From an uncultured Mycoplasmatota bacterium (GTDB lineage Bacteria > Bacillota_I > Bacilli_A > RF39 > UBA660), in the NCBI GenBank assembly GCA_947652325.1, contig CANTCQ010000001.1, positions 62,001 through 126,000 on the forward strand: a stretch of 64,000 nt of DNA. The letters run 5' to 3'. Within the stretch, counting starts at the first letter, position 1. Each line of letters starts with the position of its first letter. Below are positions 34,372 to 43,924 of the stretch, in pieces. Under the pieces are notes generated by a model. The model was not told the DNA's origin. It worked only from the letters and a program-made list of their open reading frames with translations, and made no database searches. Both the position numbers and the translations under genes were made by a program.

Positions 34372-35370
34372 ATGACATGGAAAATTGGAAATATAGAAAT
34401 TAAAAATCAAATAGTAATGGCTCCAATGGCTGGTTTTTCCAATACAAGTTTTCGAAAAATTATTAAAGAAATGGGAGCAGGACTCATTTTTGCAGAAATG
34501 GTGAGTGATAAAGCTCTTGTTTATGATAGTGCAAAAACGCTTGAAATGCTTAAGATGGATGATATAGAACGCCCGATTGCACAACAGATTTTTGGAAGTG
34601 ATGAGATAAGTTTTGTAGAGGCAGCAAAAAAGGTTGAAAAGTTAATGCACCCAGATATCATTGATATTAATATGGGTTGTCCTGTTCCTAAGGTTGCTCT
34701 TAAAAATCAAGCAGGAAGTGCTCTTTTAAAAAATCCAGAAAAAATAAAAAAGATTGTTTCAGCAGTTGTTTCAGCGGTACATGTACCTATTACGGTTAAA
34801 ATTAGAAGTGGATGGGATGAAGCAAGCATTAACGCTATCGAAGTGGCTAAAGTAATTGAAGAAGCAGGAGCAAGTGCTATTACAATACATGCAAGAACCA
34901 GAAGTCAAGGCTATTCTGGAGTAGCAGATTGGGATATTATAAAAGCTGTAAAGAATACTGTTTCTATTCCGGTGATTGGAAATGGAGATGTTACAAGTCC
35001 TTTATTCGCTAAAAAAATGCTGGAAGAAACTGGCTGTGACGCTGTAATGATTGGAAGAGGAATCCTTGGTAATCCTTGGCTTATAAGAGATTGTGTTTCT
35101 TATCTAGAAGATGGTTTTTGTAAAAATAGTGTTTCCAATTTAGAAAAAGTAGCCATGATAAAAAAACATTTTACTTTATTAAAAAATGACAAAAATGAAC
35201 GAGTGGCTTTACTCGAAATTCGTACTAATATTTTGTATTATTTAAAGGGAATGCCAAATAATAAAAACATGAAATTAAAAGTGTGTTCTTGTAAATCTGG
35301 CATAGAATTATTGCACATTTTAGATGATTATGAAAAATATTTAAAAGAATTGGTTAGTGAAAGCAAGTAG
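34372..35370 (+). CDS. dus: tRNA-dihydrouridine synthase
   Basis: A 332-residue flavin enzyme reducing uridines in the tRNA D-loop. The TIM barrel begins IVMAPMAGFSNTSFRKI (FMN site). The catalytic Cys103 is in INMGCPVPKV. KIRSGWD, IHARTR and IGNGDV contact FMN and RNA. The C-terminal helical domain starts after about 245. AGGTGA precedes ATG 34372. The last 30 bases overlap the convergent membrane-protein gene. DusB is the expected subclass in Bacillota. Confidence 0.95.
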   Translation: MTWKIGNIEIKNQIVMAPMAGFSNTSFRKIIKEMGAGLIFAEMVSDKALVYDSAKTLEMLKMDDIERPIAQQIFGSDEISFVEAAKKVEKLMHPDIIDINMGCPVPKVALKNQAGSALLKNPEKIKKIVSAVVSAVHVPITVKIRSGWDEASINAIEVAKVIEEAGASAITIHARTRSQGYSGVADWDIIKAVKNTVSIPVIGNGDVTSPLFAKKMLEETGCDAVMIGRGILGNPWLIRDCVSYLEDGFCKNSVSNLEKVAMIKKHFTLLKNDKNERVALLEIRTNILYYLKGMPNNKNMKLKVCSCKSGIELLHILDDYEKYLKELVSESK

Positions 35371-35841
35371 GAGAAATAAACAGGCGCTGATATAATTGCT
35401 TTTTTTGGTTATTTTAATAAGCTTAGCAAAATAATATCCTAGTAATAAGAGAATAATAGATGAGAAACTAAAAATAGAAATAATGTAGATAAGCTGGTAG
35501 TTATAAACAAAATTTAAAGAAATTAAAGTTCCATCTAAAGAGTGTGTTATTGTTAAAAGAATGCATTCTAAAAAAGATAGTTTTTCTGTATATGTATTGT
35601 TTTCTTTTTCTTTATAAGAACGCCATGCTAAAAATAAATACAAACAACTTGAGATTAGTTTTGTCATAAATGTTAATTTAAAATAATAATATAAAGTTAG
35701 AAAAAAAGTGTAGATAACAATATTGCCAATAAAAATAGTTAAAATATTGGTTTTTGAAAGTTTTGTATGGGCAAGTTTTAAACCAATTCCTATAATTAAG
35801 CCATCTAAACTAGCTACGATAGAATTTAAAATTAGAAACAT
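35341..35841 (-). CDS. MntP/YtaF-like membrane protein
   Basis: A 166-residue membrane protein of about six helices built as two related halves. Each half has an acidic motif in a helix (SIVASLDGLIIG and ITHSLDGTLISL), the feature of the MntP manganese-efflux / YtaF (sporulation membrane protein) group. Which subgroup applies is unclear; the YtaF-like option fits the sporulation-type genes at 59325-63226. AAGGTGAG lies before the ATG at 35841; an upstream in-frame ATG includes that site in its coding region and is rejected. Confidence 0.75.
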   Translation of the reverse strand: MFLILNSIVASLDGLIIGIGLKLAHTKLSKTNILTIFIGNIVIYTFFLTLYYYFKLTFMTKLISSCLYLFLAWRSYKEKENNTYTEKLSFLECILLTITHSLDGTLISLNFVYNYQLIYIISIFSFSSIILLLLGYYFAKLIKITKKSNYISACLFLLLAFTNQFF

Positions 35842-35938
35842 ATGTCTCACCTTGTATAAGGTATGCAAAGCTTTTTTAGAGTGTATGTTTTTTTGACTAA
35901 AAAATACTATTATTTTATTAAAAAATGGTATAAATTGG

Positions 35939-35968
35939 TTGACAATGTATATAATTATAATGTATACT
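35939..35968 (+). promoter_or_regulatory. promoter of tRNA-Asn
   Basis: TTGACA (35939-35944), 18-base spacer, TATACT (35963-35968), 11 bases before the tRNA 5' end. Confidence 0.75.
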
Positions 35969-35979
35969 TTGAGTGTATT

Positions 35980-36055
35980 GCCCGATTAGCTCAGTCGGTA
36001 GAGCGCACGGCTGTTAACCGTTAGGTCGTAGGTTCGAGTCCTACATCGGGCGCCA
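35980..36055 (+). tRNA. tRNA-Asn (GTT)
   Basis: A 76-base cloverleaf with 7-bp acceptor stem GCCCGAT/ATCGGGC, D-arm GCTC...GAGC, anticodon loop CTGTTAA (anticodon GTT), T-arm with GGTTCGAGTCC, discriminator G and encoded CCA. Confidence 0.97.
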
Positions 36056-36227
36056 TTTTATAAATTAAAGGTGATAGTAATATTACCTTTTTTTGCTATA
36101 TAAAAGGAAAAAACAATTTTATATTGTATATTTTATATATATGTGAATTTGCAATGTAAGCTAAAAGAGTATATAATAAAAGTTAATTGCATAAATTTTA
36201 ATCGCGTATAAATAAAAGGAGATAGAA

Positions 36228-38537
36228 ATGTTAGAATTAAAAAACATAAAGAAAAGTTATAAAACGGGAGATTTTACACAAGTTGCTTTAAAAAAAATTA
36301 ATTTAAAGTTTCGTAAAAATGAATTTGTTGCTATATTGGGACCTAGTGGAAGTGGAAAAACTACTCTTTTAAATATTATTGGTGGGCTTGACCGTTACGA
36401 TGAAGGAGATTTGATTATCAATAATCGTTCTACAAAAAAGTTTAAGGACCATACTTGGGATGCTTATCGTAATAATTGTATTGGATTTATTTTTCAAAGT
36501 TATAATTTGATTAGTCATATTAGCATATTAGCGAATGTTGAGATGGGTATGACTTTAAGTGGAGTCTCTCAAAAGAAAAGGCACAATAAAGCCAAGAAAG
36601 TATTAGAACAAGTTGGATTAAAGGAACATATGCATAAAAAGCCTAATCAATTATCTGGAGGACAAATGCAAAGAGTTGCTATTGCTCGTGCTCTTGCCAA
36701 TGACCCTGATATTATTTTAGCAGATGAACCGACTGGAGCTTTGGATACGAAAACAAGTATACAAATCATGGAGCTTATTCAAGAAATAGCAAAAGATAAA
36801 TTGGTCATTATGGTTACTCATAATCCAGAACTTGCTAAAAATTACGCGACTCGTGTTATTGATATGCGAGATGGTGAAGTTTTAAATGACTCTAATCCCA
36901 TTAAAGAAAGTGAAAAAGATACAAAAGAATATAAAATAAAACGGACTTCTATGGGATTTATGTCTGCTCTTCATTTAAGTCTAAATAATATTCGTACGAA
37001 AAAAGGGCGTACTATATTGACTGCCTTTGCTTCAAGTATAGGGATTATTGGAATTGCTTGTATCTTAAGTTTATCCAATGGTTTTGATAGACAAATTGAT
37101 ATTTTCGAACGAAATACATTATCTTCTATGCCTATAATTGTAAGTGCGCAGGCGATGAATTTAGATGAAGAAACAATGAATGAAATGCATAGTTCTGTAA
37201 AGACAACAGAAGAAGATTATCCAAATATTTCTTATATTATTCCTGAAAAGACAATGGAAGAAACGTTTACCCATAAAAATAAAATTACAGATGAGTATGT
37301 GAAATATTTAGAAGATGCCAACCCTGATATAGTGAGTGGAATTTCTTCTATGCGTTATACAGGTTTAAATTTGATTAATAAAATAGATGGGGCTGTAAAA
37401 ATGGTTACCATTGGAAATCAAATGGGAAGTATTCCGAAAACGTTAGGAGATAATAAGCAAAGTGTTGTTGCAGAAAAATATGATATTTTAGCTGGTCGAG
37501 AAGCAAAAGAATTGGATGAACTTGTACTAATTGTTGACAGTAAAAACCATGTTACAGAAGATATTTTAATAAATTTAGGTTTAGATTCTAAGCAAGAAAA
37601 TATTACTTATGAAGATATTTTAAAAAGTGAAATGAAACTTGTTTTAAATGATGATTTTTATACAAAAGTTGGAAATTACTTTACAATTAACTCTGATTTG
37701 GAAAAGTTATATAGTGATAAAAATACCATTACTTTAAAAGTAGTAGGTATTATAAGACTAAAAGATGATTTTCCAAGTTATGTGCAAAGTTCTGCTTTGA
37801 CTTATACTGAAAAACTTTTAGATTATGTTATTTCTGTTAATAAGGATTCTAAGATTGTAAAGGCTCAAAAAGAAGCTAAGTATAATCTAATGACAGGAGA
37901 GTCTTTTGATTTAACAACAGAAGAAGGGCGTGATGCAAAAAAGCAAGTATTAGCTTATTTAGGAGATGAGTCTGTTCCTTTCATGATTCAAGTATATCCA
38001 AGAGACTTTAATGCTAAAGAGGAATTAATAAATTATTTGGATAAATATAATGAAGGAAAAAATGCGGAAGACCAAATTGTATATACTGACCAAGCAGAAA
38101 TTATTTCTTCTTTATCAGGAAGTATAATGGATGCTATTACGATTGTTTTAATTGCTTTTAGTGCCATTAGTTTAATTGTTTCTTCTATAATGATAGGAAT
38201 TATCATGTATATTTCTGTGTTAGAAAGAACAAAAGAAATTGGAATTCTTAGAAGTTTGGGAGCGCGTAAGAAAGATATTTCTCGAGTATTTAATGCAGAA
38301 ACCTTTATTATTGGAATGAGTTCTGGTATTTTAGGAATTATCATTACTGAGTTGCTATTAATACCTGCTAATCAAGTTCTTTATAATTTAACCGATTTAA
38401 AAAATGTTGCGGTTTTAAATCCTGTTCATGCTATTATTTTAATTATAGTAAGTTTAATATTAACGTTAATAGGTGGAGCTTTGCCTGCCAAAATTGCAAG
38501 TAAAAAAGACCCAGTTATTGCTCTTAGAACTGAATAA
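36228..38537 (+). CDS. MacB-like ABC transporter, ATPase fused to FtsX permease
   Basis: A 769-residue fusion. The ATPase (1-225) has Walker [10 protein letters not shown] (38-46), FQSYNL, SGGQ (143-146), Walker B with E167 and the H-loop VTHN. After a linker comes a membrane helix (about 262-285), an extracytoplasmic domain of about 350 residues, then three C-terminal helices with the FtsX signature [19 protein letters not shown]. MacB-type machines move signals or extrude peptides using force across the membrane. AAAGGAGATAG precedes ATG 36228. The PadR/HAAS pair downstream may regulate it. Confidence 0.93.
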   Translation: MLELKNIKKSYKTGDFTQVALKKINLKFRKNEFVAILGPSGSGKTTLLNIIGGLDRYDEGDLIINNRSTKKFKDHTWDAYRNNCIGFIFQSYNLISHISILANVEMGMTLSGVSQKKRHNKAKKVLEQVGLKEHMHKKPNQLSGGQMQRVAIARALANDPDIILADEPTGALDTKTSIQIMELIQEIAKDKLVIMVTHNPELAKNYATRVIDMRDGEVLNDSNPIKESEKDTKEYKIKRTSMGFMSALHLSLNNIRTKKGRTILTAFASSIGIIGIACILSLSNGFDRQIDIFERNTLSSMPIIVSAQAMNLDEETMNEMHSSVKTTEEDYPNISYIIPEKTMEETFTHKNKITDEYVKYLEDANPDIVSGISSMRYTGLNLINKIDGAVKMVTIGNQMGSIPKTLGDNKQSVVAEKYDILAGREAKELDELVLIVDSKNHVTEDILINLGLDSKQENITYEDILKSEMKLVLNDDFYTKVGNYFTINSDLEKLYSDKNTITLKVVGIIRLKDDFPSYVQSSALTYTEKLLDYVISVNKDSKIVKAQKEAKYNLMTGESFDLTTEEGRDAKKQVLAYLGDESVPFMIQVYPRDFNAKEELINYLDKYNEGKNAEDQIVYTDQAEIISSLSGSIMDAITIVLIAFSAISLIVSSIMIGIIMYISVLERTKEIGILRSLGARKKDISRVFNAETFIIGMSSGILGIIITELLLIPANQVLYNLTDLKNVAVLNPVHAIILIIVSLILTLIGGALPAKIASKKDPVIALRTE

Positions 38538-38573
38538 GGAAAAGTAGCTTTGTATAAAAGTATGATAAATTTA

Positions 38574-38603
38574 AAAATTCGAAATGTTTTTTCGAATTTT
38601 TTG
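38574..38603 (+). terminator. terminator of the MacB-like gene
   Basis: AAATTCGAA/TTCGAATTT stem followed by T6. Confidence 0.75.
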
Positions 38604-38622
38604 TTATATTTTGTTTTTATTA

Positions 38623-38656
38623 AGTACTTGACAATACACAGTACTAGATGTAATAT
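38623..38656 (+). promoter_or_regulatory. PadR promoter with paired AGTACT sites
   Basis: TTGACA (38628-38633) and TAATAT (38651-38656) are 17 bases apart. Palindromic AGTACT occurs at 38623-38628 and 38640-38645 on both sides of the -35, centres 17 bases apart. This is a plausible PadR autoregulatory operator. Confidence 0.6.
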
Positions 38657-38668
38657 AATTAACAAGAG

Positions 38669-38998
38669 GTGATAATTACGAATACGCAGTTTAAAAAAGG
38701 TGTTTTAGAATTATTAGTGCTCTTAATTGTAGAAAAAAAAGATAAATACGGTTATGAACTTGTAGAAGCTGTTAGTAAAATAGTAGATGTAAATGAGGGA
38801 ACTATTTATCCCATTTTAAAAAGACTTACAAATGAAGGTTATTTTGAAACCTATTTAGAAGAGTCAAGAGAAGGACCTATAAGAAAATATTATCATATTA
38901 CTGCACTTGGAAAGAAAAGATGCAAAGAACAAAAAAAAGAGTGGGAAAAATTTGCTCATAATGTGAATGAATTTATTAAAGGGAGTGAAGACAAATGA
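38669..38998 (+). CDS. PadR-family transcriptional regulator
   Basis: About 106-109 residues. The winged helix is typical of PadR: FKKGVLELLVLLIVEKKDKYGYELVEAV, NEGTIYPILKRL, EGPIRKYYHITALG. The C-terminal helix for dimerisation is short. No ATG is available. GTG 38669 lies inside the ribosome site GAGGTG; the codon at the ideal distance from that site is ACG 38678, followed by AATACGCAG. The stop overlaps the next gene's ATG (ATGA). PadR proteins paired with HAAS proteins usually repress their own operon. Confidence 0.9.
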   Translation: MIITNTQFKKGVLELLVLLIVEKKDKYGYELVEAVSKIVDVNEGTIYPILKRLTNEGYFETYLEESREGPIRKYYHITALGKKRCKEQKKEWEKFAHNVNEFIKGSEDK

Positions 38999-40527
38999 AT
39001 AAAGAAGAATTTTTAATATCTTTACGAAAAAAATTATCGATTTTAGAAGAAAGTGAAATTGAAGATATTTTAAATGAATATAAGGGATATATTGAAGAAA
39101 AAATAGTGGGAGGTTCTACTGAAGAAGAAGCCGTTTCTTCTATGGGTAATATTGATGAACTTGCAAAAGATTTATTAAGTGCTTATAAAATAAGAGAACC
39201 AGAAGAGAAACCTAAAGATGCTTTTAATCGGTTTGCAGACAACTGTATTAATGTATTTGAACGCATTGTAGATATATTTGCCAACAAAAGTCTTCAAGAA
39301 ATTTTACGTTTTGTAATCGAAATTATTGTTATTTTCTTAATTATTGGGATTTGTAAAATACCATTTGAAATTATCGAAAGTTTTGGAAAAAATGCACTTT
39401 ATGCTCTTGGAATCGGACCGTTTCGAGTTTTAGCCAATATTTGGCGATTTATTTTAGAATTTGTTTATTTGATTTTTGCGATATTGTTTTTTATTAAACT
39501 TTTTCAAAGTCGTTATTTAGATAAATCTGAAAATATACAAAATTTTTCTTTCCAAGAAACGAAAAAAGAGGATTTTTTTAAAGTGAATAAGAGAAAGAAA
39601 ACAAAAGAAGAATCGAAATTTGAAGAGGTGAATAGAAGGGAAGAAAAAAAGGAGTGTATGCATGAACATGAGCGTTTAGGTATTATTGACGTCTTAATTG
39701 ATGTTTGTATGCTTTTTGTTAAAATGATTGCTTTTTTTATTCTAATTGGAGTTATCTTTTATGTAATTGGCATGTCTATAACCGTTGGATTTTCTATTTA
39801 TTTACTTTTTAAAGGTGTTTTCTATTTTGGGATTTATCTTATCTTATTTGCTTTAGCTGTTCTTGGAATTGTGGCTTTTATTTGTTTATATAATTTTATT
39901 TTTAATCATAAAAATAAAATGGGAGTTTTACTTATTATTTCTTTGGTATGTTTTGTTGTGCTTGGTTTAGGAGTTGGAGTAAGTGCTATTGAGTTTGCTA
40001 GTACAACTATTGTTTATAATGATGTAACCGATAAAGAAGTGAAGAATAGTTTTACTTTTGATTTTATGGAAGATATGTTACTTGATTTTTCAATAGAAAA
40101 TGAAAATCGAATTACGTTTGATGAAAATTTAAAAAATCAAATTAAAATAGAATATGCTTATAATGATACTTATTTTAAAATAAAAGCAGAACCTTATATT
40201 GGTAATAGAAATGGATACCATTTTTTATATCCTTGGTATCGTTTGGATACCATAATGTATTCAAAAGACTATTTTAATGTTTTTATTGAAAATTTAAGGC
40301 ATAAAAAAGTACATATTTATAATGAACTTGGCGTCGATATTCGTATTTCTATGAGTCGTAAAACGTATGATGCATTACTTGCAAATAGAGAAAAGTACGA
40401 TTTAGAAGTTGATAAAGTAGAAAATGTAGATGATATTTGTGCATATTTAGAAGAGCAAGGTTACAATTTGCCTCATTATTGCATTACCAATCACCGTGGA
40501 TATGGAATGCATCATTATGGAATGTAA
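38995..40527 (+). CDS. HAAS/DUF1700-domain membrane protein
   Basis: A 510-residue protein. The N-terminal HAAS-type domain (1-70, EEFLISLRKKLSILEESEIEDILNEYKGYIEEK, with EEEAVSSMGNIDELA) is the usual partner of PadR regulators. About six to eight membrane helices follow (starting near 103), with a basic/acidic cytoplasmic loop (about 180-225). An extracellular C-terminal domain (about 335-510) ends in a His/Gly-rich tail (HRGYGMHHYGM). It starts inside the PadR stop. A likely role is envelope sensing together with PadR; this is inference from the family pairing. Confidence 0.85.
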   Translation: MNKEEFLISLRKKLSILEESEIEDILNEYKGYIEEKIVGGSTEEEAVSSMGNIDELAKDLLSAYKIREPEEKPKDAFNRFADNCINVFERIVDIFANKSLQEILRFVIEIIVIFLIIGICKIPFEIIESFGKNALYALGIGPFRVLANIWRFILEFVYLIFAILFFIKLFQSRYLDKSENIQNFSFQETKKEDFFKVNKRKKTKEESKFEEVNRREEKKECMHEHERLGIIDVLIDVCMLFVKMIAFFILIGVIFYVIGMSITVGFSIYLLFKGVFYFGIYLILFALAVLGIVAFICLYNFIFNHKNKMGVLLIISLVCFVVLGLGVGVSAIEFASTTIVYNDVTDKEVKNSFTFDFMEDMLLDFSIENENRITFDENLKNQIKIEYAYNDTYFKIKAEPYIGNRNGYHFLYPWYRLDTIMYSKDYFNVFIENLRHKKVHIYNELGVDIRISMSRKTYDALLANREKYDLEVDKVENVDDICAYLEEQGYNLPHYCITNHRGYGMHHYGM

Positions 40528-40533
40528 ACTATT

Positions 40534-40570
40534 AAAAAAAAGAAGGACAAAACTGTATCTTCTTTTTTTC
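40534..40570 (+). terminator. terminator of the PadR-HAAS operon
   Basis: AAAAAAAGAAG/CTTCTTTTTTT stem. Confidence 0.75.
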
Positions 40571-40598
40571 TTGTGGTACAATAAATTTGGAGGATACT

Positions 40599-41531
40599 AT
40601 GAATGCAGAAAAGGTAAGTATGATAGAACGCTATGGCGAAAATTTTACAAAAAAAGAATTTATTACAGACCCTGCTATAGCAAGAGATGAAGAAATAAAA
40701 CAATGTATTTTAATTCTTTTGACTCCAGAAAAAAGTGCCTTATTGGTTGGTAAACCAGGTATAGGTAAAACAGCAATTGTAGAAGGGCTTGCATATCGTA
40801 TTCAAAGAAATTTAGTCCCTGATGCTTTAAAAGAATGGGAACTGATTAAGATTAATATTACTAGTTTACTTGGTTCTTCTGTAAGTGAAGGACAAGTGGA
40901 AAATCGTATTGATTTGTTAGTTAAAGAACTTGATGGTCGTGATAAAACTATATTGTTTATTGATGAAACTCATGTTTTGGTTAATAAAAATACAGCGCAA
41001 AATGGAGGAATTGATTTTGCCAATATGTTAAAATCGGGTTTAGATCGGGGAGCAATTAAAATGATTGGAGCAACCACTACCGAAGAATATGAACAATATA
41101 TATTAAGAGACCGCGCTTTTCTAAGAAGATTTCAAAAAGTTGATGTTTTGGAAAGTGATCAACCAACAACTGTTAAAATTCTAATGGGAACGTATCCAAA
41201 GTTAGAGCGTCAAATTGGAGTTAAATTAGGTTATACAGATTTTATTAAAGAGAAAATTATGACTTTTATTGTCTCGATGACAGATGAATATAAACGAATT
41301 TATGAAGTGGCTGCAAGATATCCAGATATTTGTTTAACGATACTTGCTAATGCATTTAGTTATGCTCTTTTTGAAAATGAGAGTGAAGTAAAAATAAGGC
41401 ATATTTATAAAGCCATTTGTAATGCCAGAAATGTTTATGAAGATGTTAAGGTAAAAGAAATAGAACGGTTTAAAGAAGTATTTGCGGATTTAATTCGAGA
41501 AGAAAATGTAGATTTAGAAGATAAAGGATAG
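40599..41531 (+). CDS. single-ring Clp-like AAA+ ATPase
   Basis: A 310-residue protein equivalent to only the first ATPase domain of ClpB/ClpC. It has Walker A GKPGIGKT (51-58), Walker B ILFIDETH (D122-E123, where Clp proteins have DEIH), sensor IGATT and arginine fingers FLRRF (R176-R177), followed by a small alpha-helical lid. There is no Clp N-domain, middle domain or second ring. ATG 40599 follows GGAGG. It may be a remodelling ATPase for a specific partner. The next gene starts 12 bases later. Confidence 0.85.
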   Translation: MNAEKVSMIERYGENFTKKEFITDPAIARDEEIKQCILILLTPEKSALLVGKPGIGKTAIVEGLAYRIQRNLVPDALKEWELIKINITSLLGSSVSEGQVENRIDLLVKELDGRDKTILFIDETHVLVNKNTAQNGGIDFANMLKSGLDRGAIKMIGATTTEEYEQYILRDRAFLRRFQKVDVLESDQPTTVKILMGTYPKLERQIGVKLGYTDFIKEKIMTFIVSMTDEYKRIYEVAARYPDICLTILANAFSYALFENESEVKIRHIYKAICNARNVYEDVKVKEIERFKEVFADLIREENVDLEDKG

Positions 41532-41543
41532 AAGGGAAAAAAT

Positions 41544-42626
41544 ATGGAAAGAAAAGTAAGAGTGGCCCAAATTGGGTGTGGAAAGATGAGTAAATATACG
41601 ATGCGTTATGTTTACGAAAAAGGAGCCGAAATTGTACTTGCGATGGATATGGATGAAGAAAAAATTGGAGTTGATATTGGAAGCATTATGGATACGCCAA
41701 ATCAAAGCATTGTGGTAGAAGATATAAAAAACTTGGAAGAGCGTTTGAAAACAATAAAACCTGATATTGCAATTATAACAACGATGAGCTTATTAAATGA
41801 TTTAGAAAATGTTTTACGTATTTGTGCTAATTCCCATGTTAATGCTATTACCACTTGTGAAGAAGCATTTTTTGCAAGTAATTCCAATCCAAAATTGTTT
41901 CATGAACTGGATAGTTTAGCAAAAGCAGGAGGAATTACCATTACAGGGTGTGGTTATCAAGACATTTTTTGGGGAGGTTTAATTAGTAATTTAGCTAGTT
42001 CTACACATAAAATTACCAAAATTAAAGGAAGTAGTTCTTATAATGTAGAAGATTACGGAATTGCGCTTGCTCGTGCTCACGGTGCTGGACTTACACTGGA
42101 AGAATTTGAACGTGATGTAGCAAGTACTGATAAGATTAGTGAAGAACAACGAGAAGAAATTATAAACAAACGGGAGTTTGCTCCTAGTTATATGTGGAAC
42201 GTAGCAGGTTGGCTTGTAGATAAGTTAGGATTACATCTTACTTCTATAAATCAAGAGTGTATACCAAAAACGCACAAGGAAGATATTTATTCTAATACAC
42301 TTGATATGACCATAAAAGCGGGAAATGCAACAGGGATGAGTGCTGTTGTAATTGCAGAAACTGAAGAAGGGATTACTATTGAGGCAGAATGTATTGGAAA
42401 AGTATATAGCGAAAGTGAATTTGATGTTAACGAGTGGTCTATTATAGGAGAACCAAATACAACTATGGTAATCAATAAGCCTTGTACAGTTGAGTTAACT
42501 TGTGCAGATATTGTAAACAGAATTCCTGATGTTATTAATTCAAGAAGTGGTTTTGTTTCAACGAGTGAAATGCCAGAATTAATGTATAGGACGAAGCCTT
42601 TAAATGAATATATAGAAAAAGAATAG
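41544..42626 (+). CDS. Dihydrodipicolinate-reductase-like / 2,4-diaminopentanoate dehydrogenase-like enzyme
   Basis: A 360-residue NAD(P)-dependent oxidoreductase. The Rossmann domain starts VRVAQIGCGKMSKYTMRY, with IAIITT at the end of the nucleotide fold. GCGYQDIFWGGL and RAHGAGLTLEEFE recall 2,4-diaminopentanoate dehydrogenases, which act in ornithine fermentation. Other ornithine-degradation genes are not in the window, so the exact substrate is open. It is in an operon with the AAA+ gene and ends in a bidirectional terminator. Confidence 0.72.
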   Translation: MERKVRVAQIGCGKMSKYTMRYVYEKGAEIVLAMDMDEEKIGVDIGSIMDTPNQSIVVEDIKNLEERLKTIKPDIAIITTMSLLNDLENVLRICANSHVNAITTCEEAFFASNSNPKLFHELDSLAKAGGITITGCGYQDIFWGGLISNLASSTHKITKIKGSSSYNVEDYGIALARAHGAGLTLEEFERDVASTDKISEEQREEIINKREFAPSYMWNVAGWLVDKLGLHLTSINQECIPKTHKEDIYSNTLDMTIKAGNATGMSAVVIAETEEGITIEAECIGKVYSESEFDVNEWSIIGEPNTTMVINKPCTVELTCADIVNRIPDVINSRSGFVSTSEMPELMYRTKPLNEYIEKE

Positions 42627-42642
42627 TTTTGCTATTCTTTTA
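42616..42642. terminator. bidirectional terminator
   Basis: AAAAGAATAG/CTATTCTTTT stem between convergent genes. U-runs are present in both directions. Confidence 0.75.
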
Positions 42643-42843
42643 TCTTTTGTTTATAACATAACGAAAAAAGATAATGGCAAGAAATGCACAAATGGCTATT
42701 CCAAAGAGTATTAAAATATCATCGCTCATGAATCGGTTTAAAAATTTATGTATACCAGATGCCATATCTATAAATAAATCTTTTATATCGGTTATAAATT
42801 CAACTAGTTCATTTGTGATAGTTTCAAAAATATTTAGTGTCAT
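42640..42843 (-). CDS. small membrane protein, unknown
   Basis: A 67-residue protein with an amphipathic N-terminal part (about 1-40) and one membrane helix (about 43-61, DILILFGIAICAFLAIIFF) followed by RYVINKR. The start is the second of two adjacent ATGs, spaced 6 bases from GGAG; the first ATG and an upstream GTG are too close. No family recognised. Confidence 0.6.
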   Translation of the reverse strand: MTLNIFETITNELVEFITDIKDLFIDMASGIHKFLNRFMSDDILILFGIAICAFLAIIFFRYVINKR

Positions 42844-42921
42844 CATAATCTCCACATCCTAGATTCATTATAATATAGACTTGCTTTTTTTTCAAATTTT
42901 TGTTATCCTAATACTATTCAT

Positions 42922-42998
42922 GGCGGAATTGGTGAAGTGGTTAACACGCCGGATTGTGGCTCCGGTATGCGTGGGTTCGATCCCCACATTTCGCCCCA
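42922..42998 (+). tRNA. tRNA-His (GTG)
   Basis: A 77-base gene counting the extra 5' G (G-1) that pairs with C73, the identity mark of tRNA-His. Acceptor stem GCGGAAT/ATTTCGC (one G-U), anticodon loop ATTGTGGC (anticodon GTG), T-arm GGGTTCGATCCCC, encoded CCA. Confidence 0.97.
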
Positions 42999-43085
42999 TA
43001 TAAAATTTATCGCACATCTTTTGTATGGAAGATGTGCGTTTTTAGAATTTGAATATAAATATAGTATTGACAGGGAGCGACGGTT

Positions 43086-43919
43086 ATGCAAAAAGGAAAG
43101 CCATTTGTAAAATGGGCAGGTGGAAAAAGACAAATTATAGATAAATTAAAATTATACCTTCCTGAAAAATATAATGTATACTATGAAGTATTTCTAGGGG
43201 GAGGAGCTTTATTATTTGAATTATCTCCTAAGAAAGCTGTCATAAATGATTATAATGAGGAATTGATGAATGTTTATAAGTGTATTCAGGAAGAAACGAA
43301 ATATAAGAAGCTTTGTTTAGAATTAAAAAAATATGAACAAAAACATTCAAAAGATTTTTATTACGAAATGAGAAATATAGATAAAGATAAAGAAAAATAT
43401 AAAAAAATGATAGATTATAAACGAGGTGCCCGTACCATTTATTTAAATAAAGCTTGTTTTAATGGTTTATATAGAGTAAATAGTAAAAATGAATTTAATG
43501 TTCCATTTAATGGAAAAGAAAAAATACATACTTATGATGAAGAAAATTTAAAAAATGTTCATCAGTATTTAAAAGATAATGATATAAAAATTGAAAGTGT
43601 AGATTTTGCAAAGGTTCTTGTAAACGCTACAGAAGGAGATTTTATTTATCTAGACCCTCCATATGATTCTGATACAACGACATTTAATGGATATACAGAA
43701 GACGGATTTGGTAAAGAAGAGCAAGTAAGATTGTTTTATATATACCAACAACTCGCAAATAAAGGGTGCTATGTTATGATGTCCAACCACAATACGAAAT
43801 TGATTCGAGAATTATATGCTAAGTATAATATACATATTATTCAAGCAAAAAGATTCATAAATGCAAATGGGAAAAAGCGTGGAGAAGTTGAAGAAGTTAT
43901 AATCACAAATTACGAATAG
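43086..43919 (+). CDS. Dam-type DNA adenine methyltransferase (D12 class)
   Basis: A 277-residue N6-adenine methyltransferase. The SAM-binding start is PFVKWAGGKRQII with FLGGGALLFEL; the catalytic motif is DPPY (190-193) in GDFIYLDPPYDSDTTTF. It resembles GATC-specific Dam/M.DpnII. No restriction enzyme is adjacent, so it is either an orphan regulator or the survivor of a decayed restriction-modification or defence locus (a broken helicase gene follows on the other strand). GGGAGCGACGG precedes ATG 43086. Confidence 0.92.
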   Translation: MQKGKPFVKWAGGKRQIIDKLKLYLPEKYNVYYEVFLGGGALLFELSPKKAVINDYNEELMNVYKCIQEETKYKKLCLELKKYEQKHSKDFYYEMRNIDKDKEKYKKMIDYKRGARTIYLNKACFNGLYRVNSKNEFNVPFNGKEKIHTYDEENLKNVHQYLKDNDIKIESVDFAKVLVNATEGDFIYLDPPYDSDTTTFNGYTEDGFGKEEQVRLFYIYQQLANKGCYVMMSNHNTKLIRELYAKYNIHIIQAKRFINANGKKRGEVEEVIITNYE

Positions 43920-43924
43920 GTTTA

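Noticed and set aside
42918-43133. Minus-strand ORF across tRNA-His and the methylase start
   Set aside because: It runs antisense through a clear tRNA and has no ribosome site; it is a shadow.
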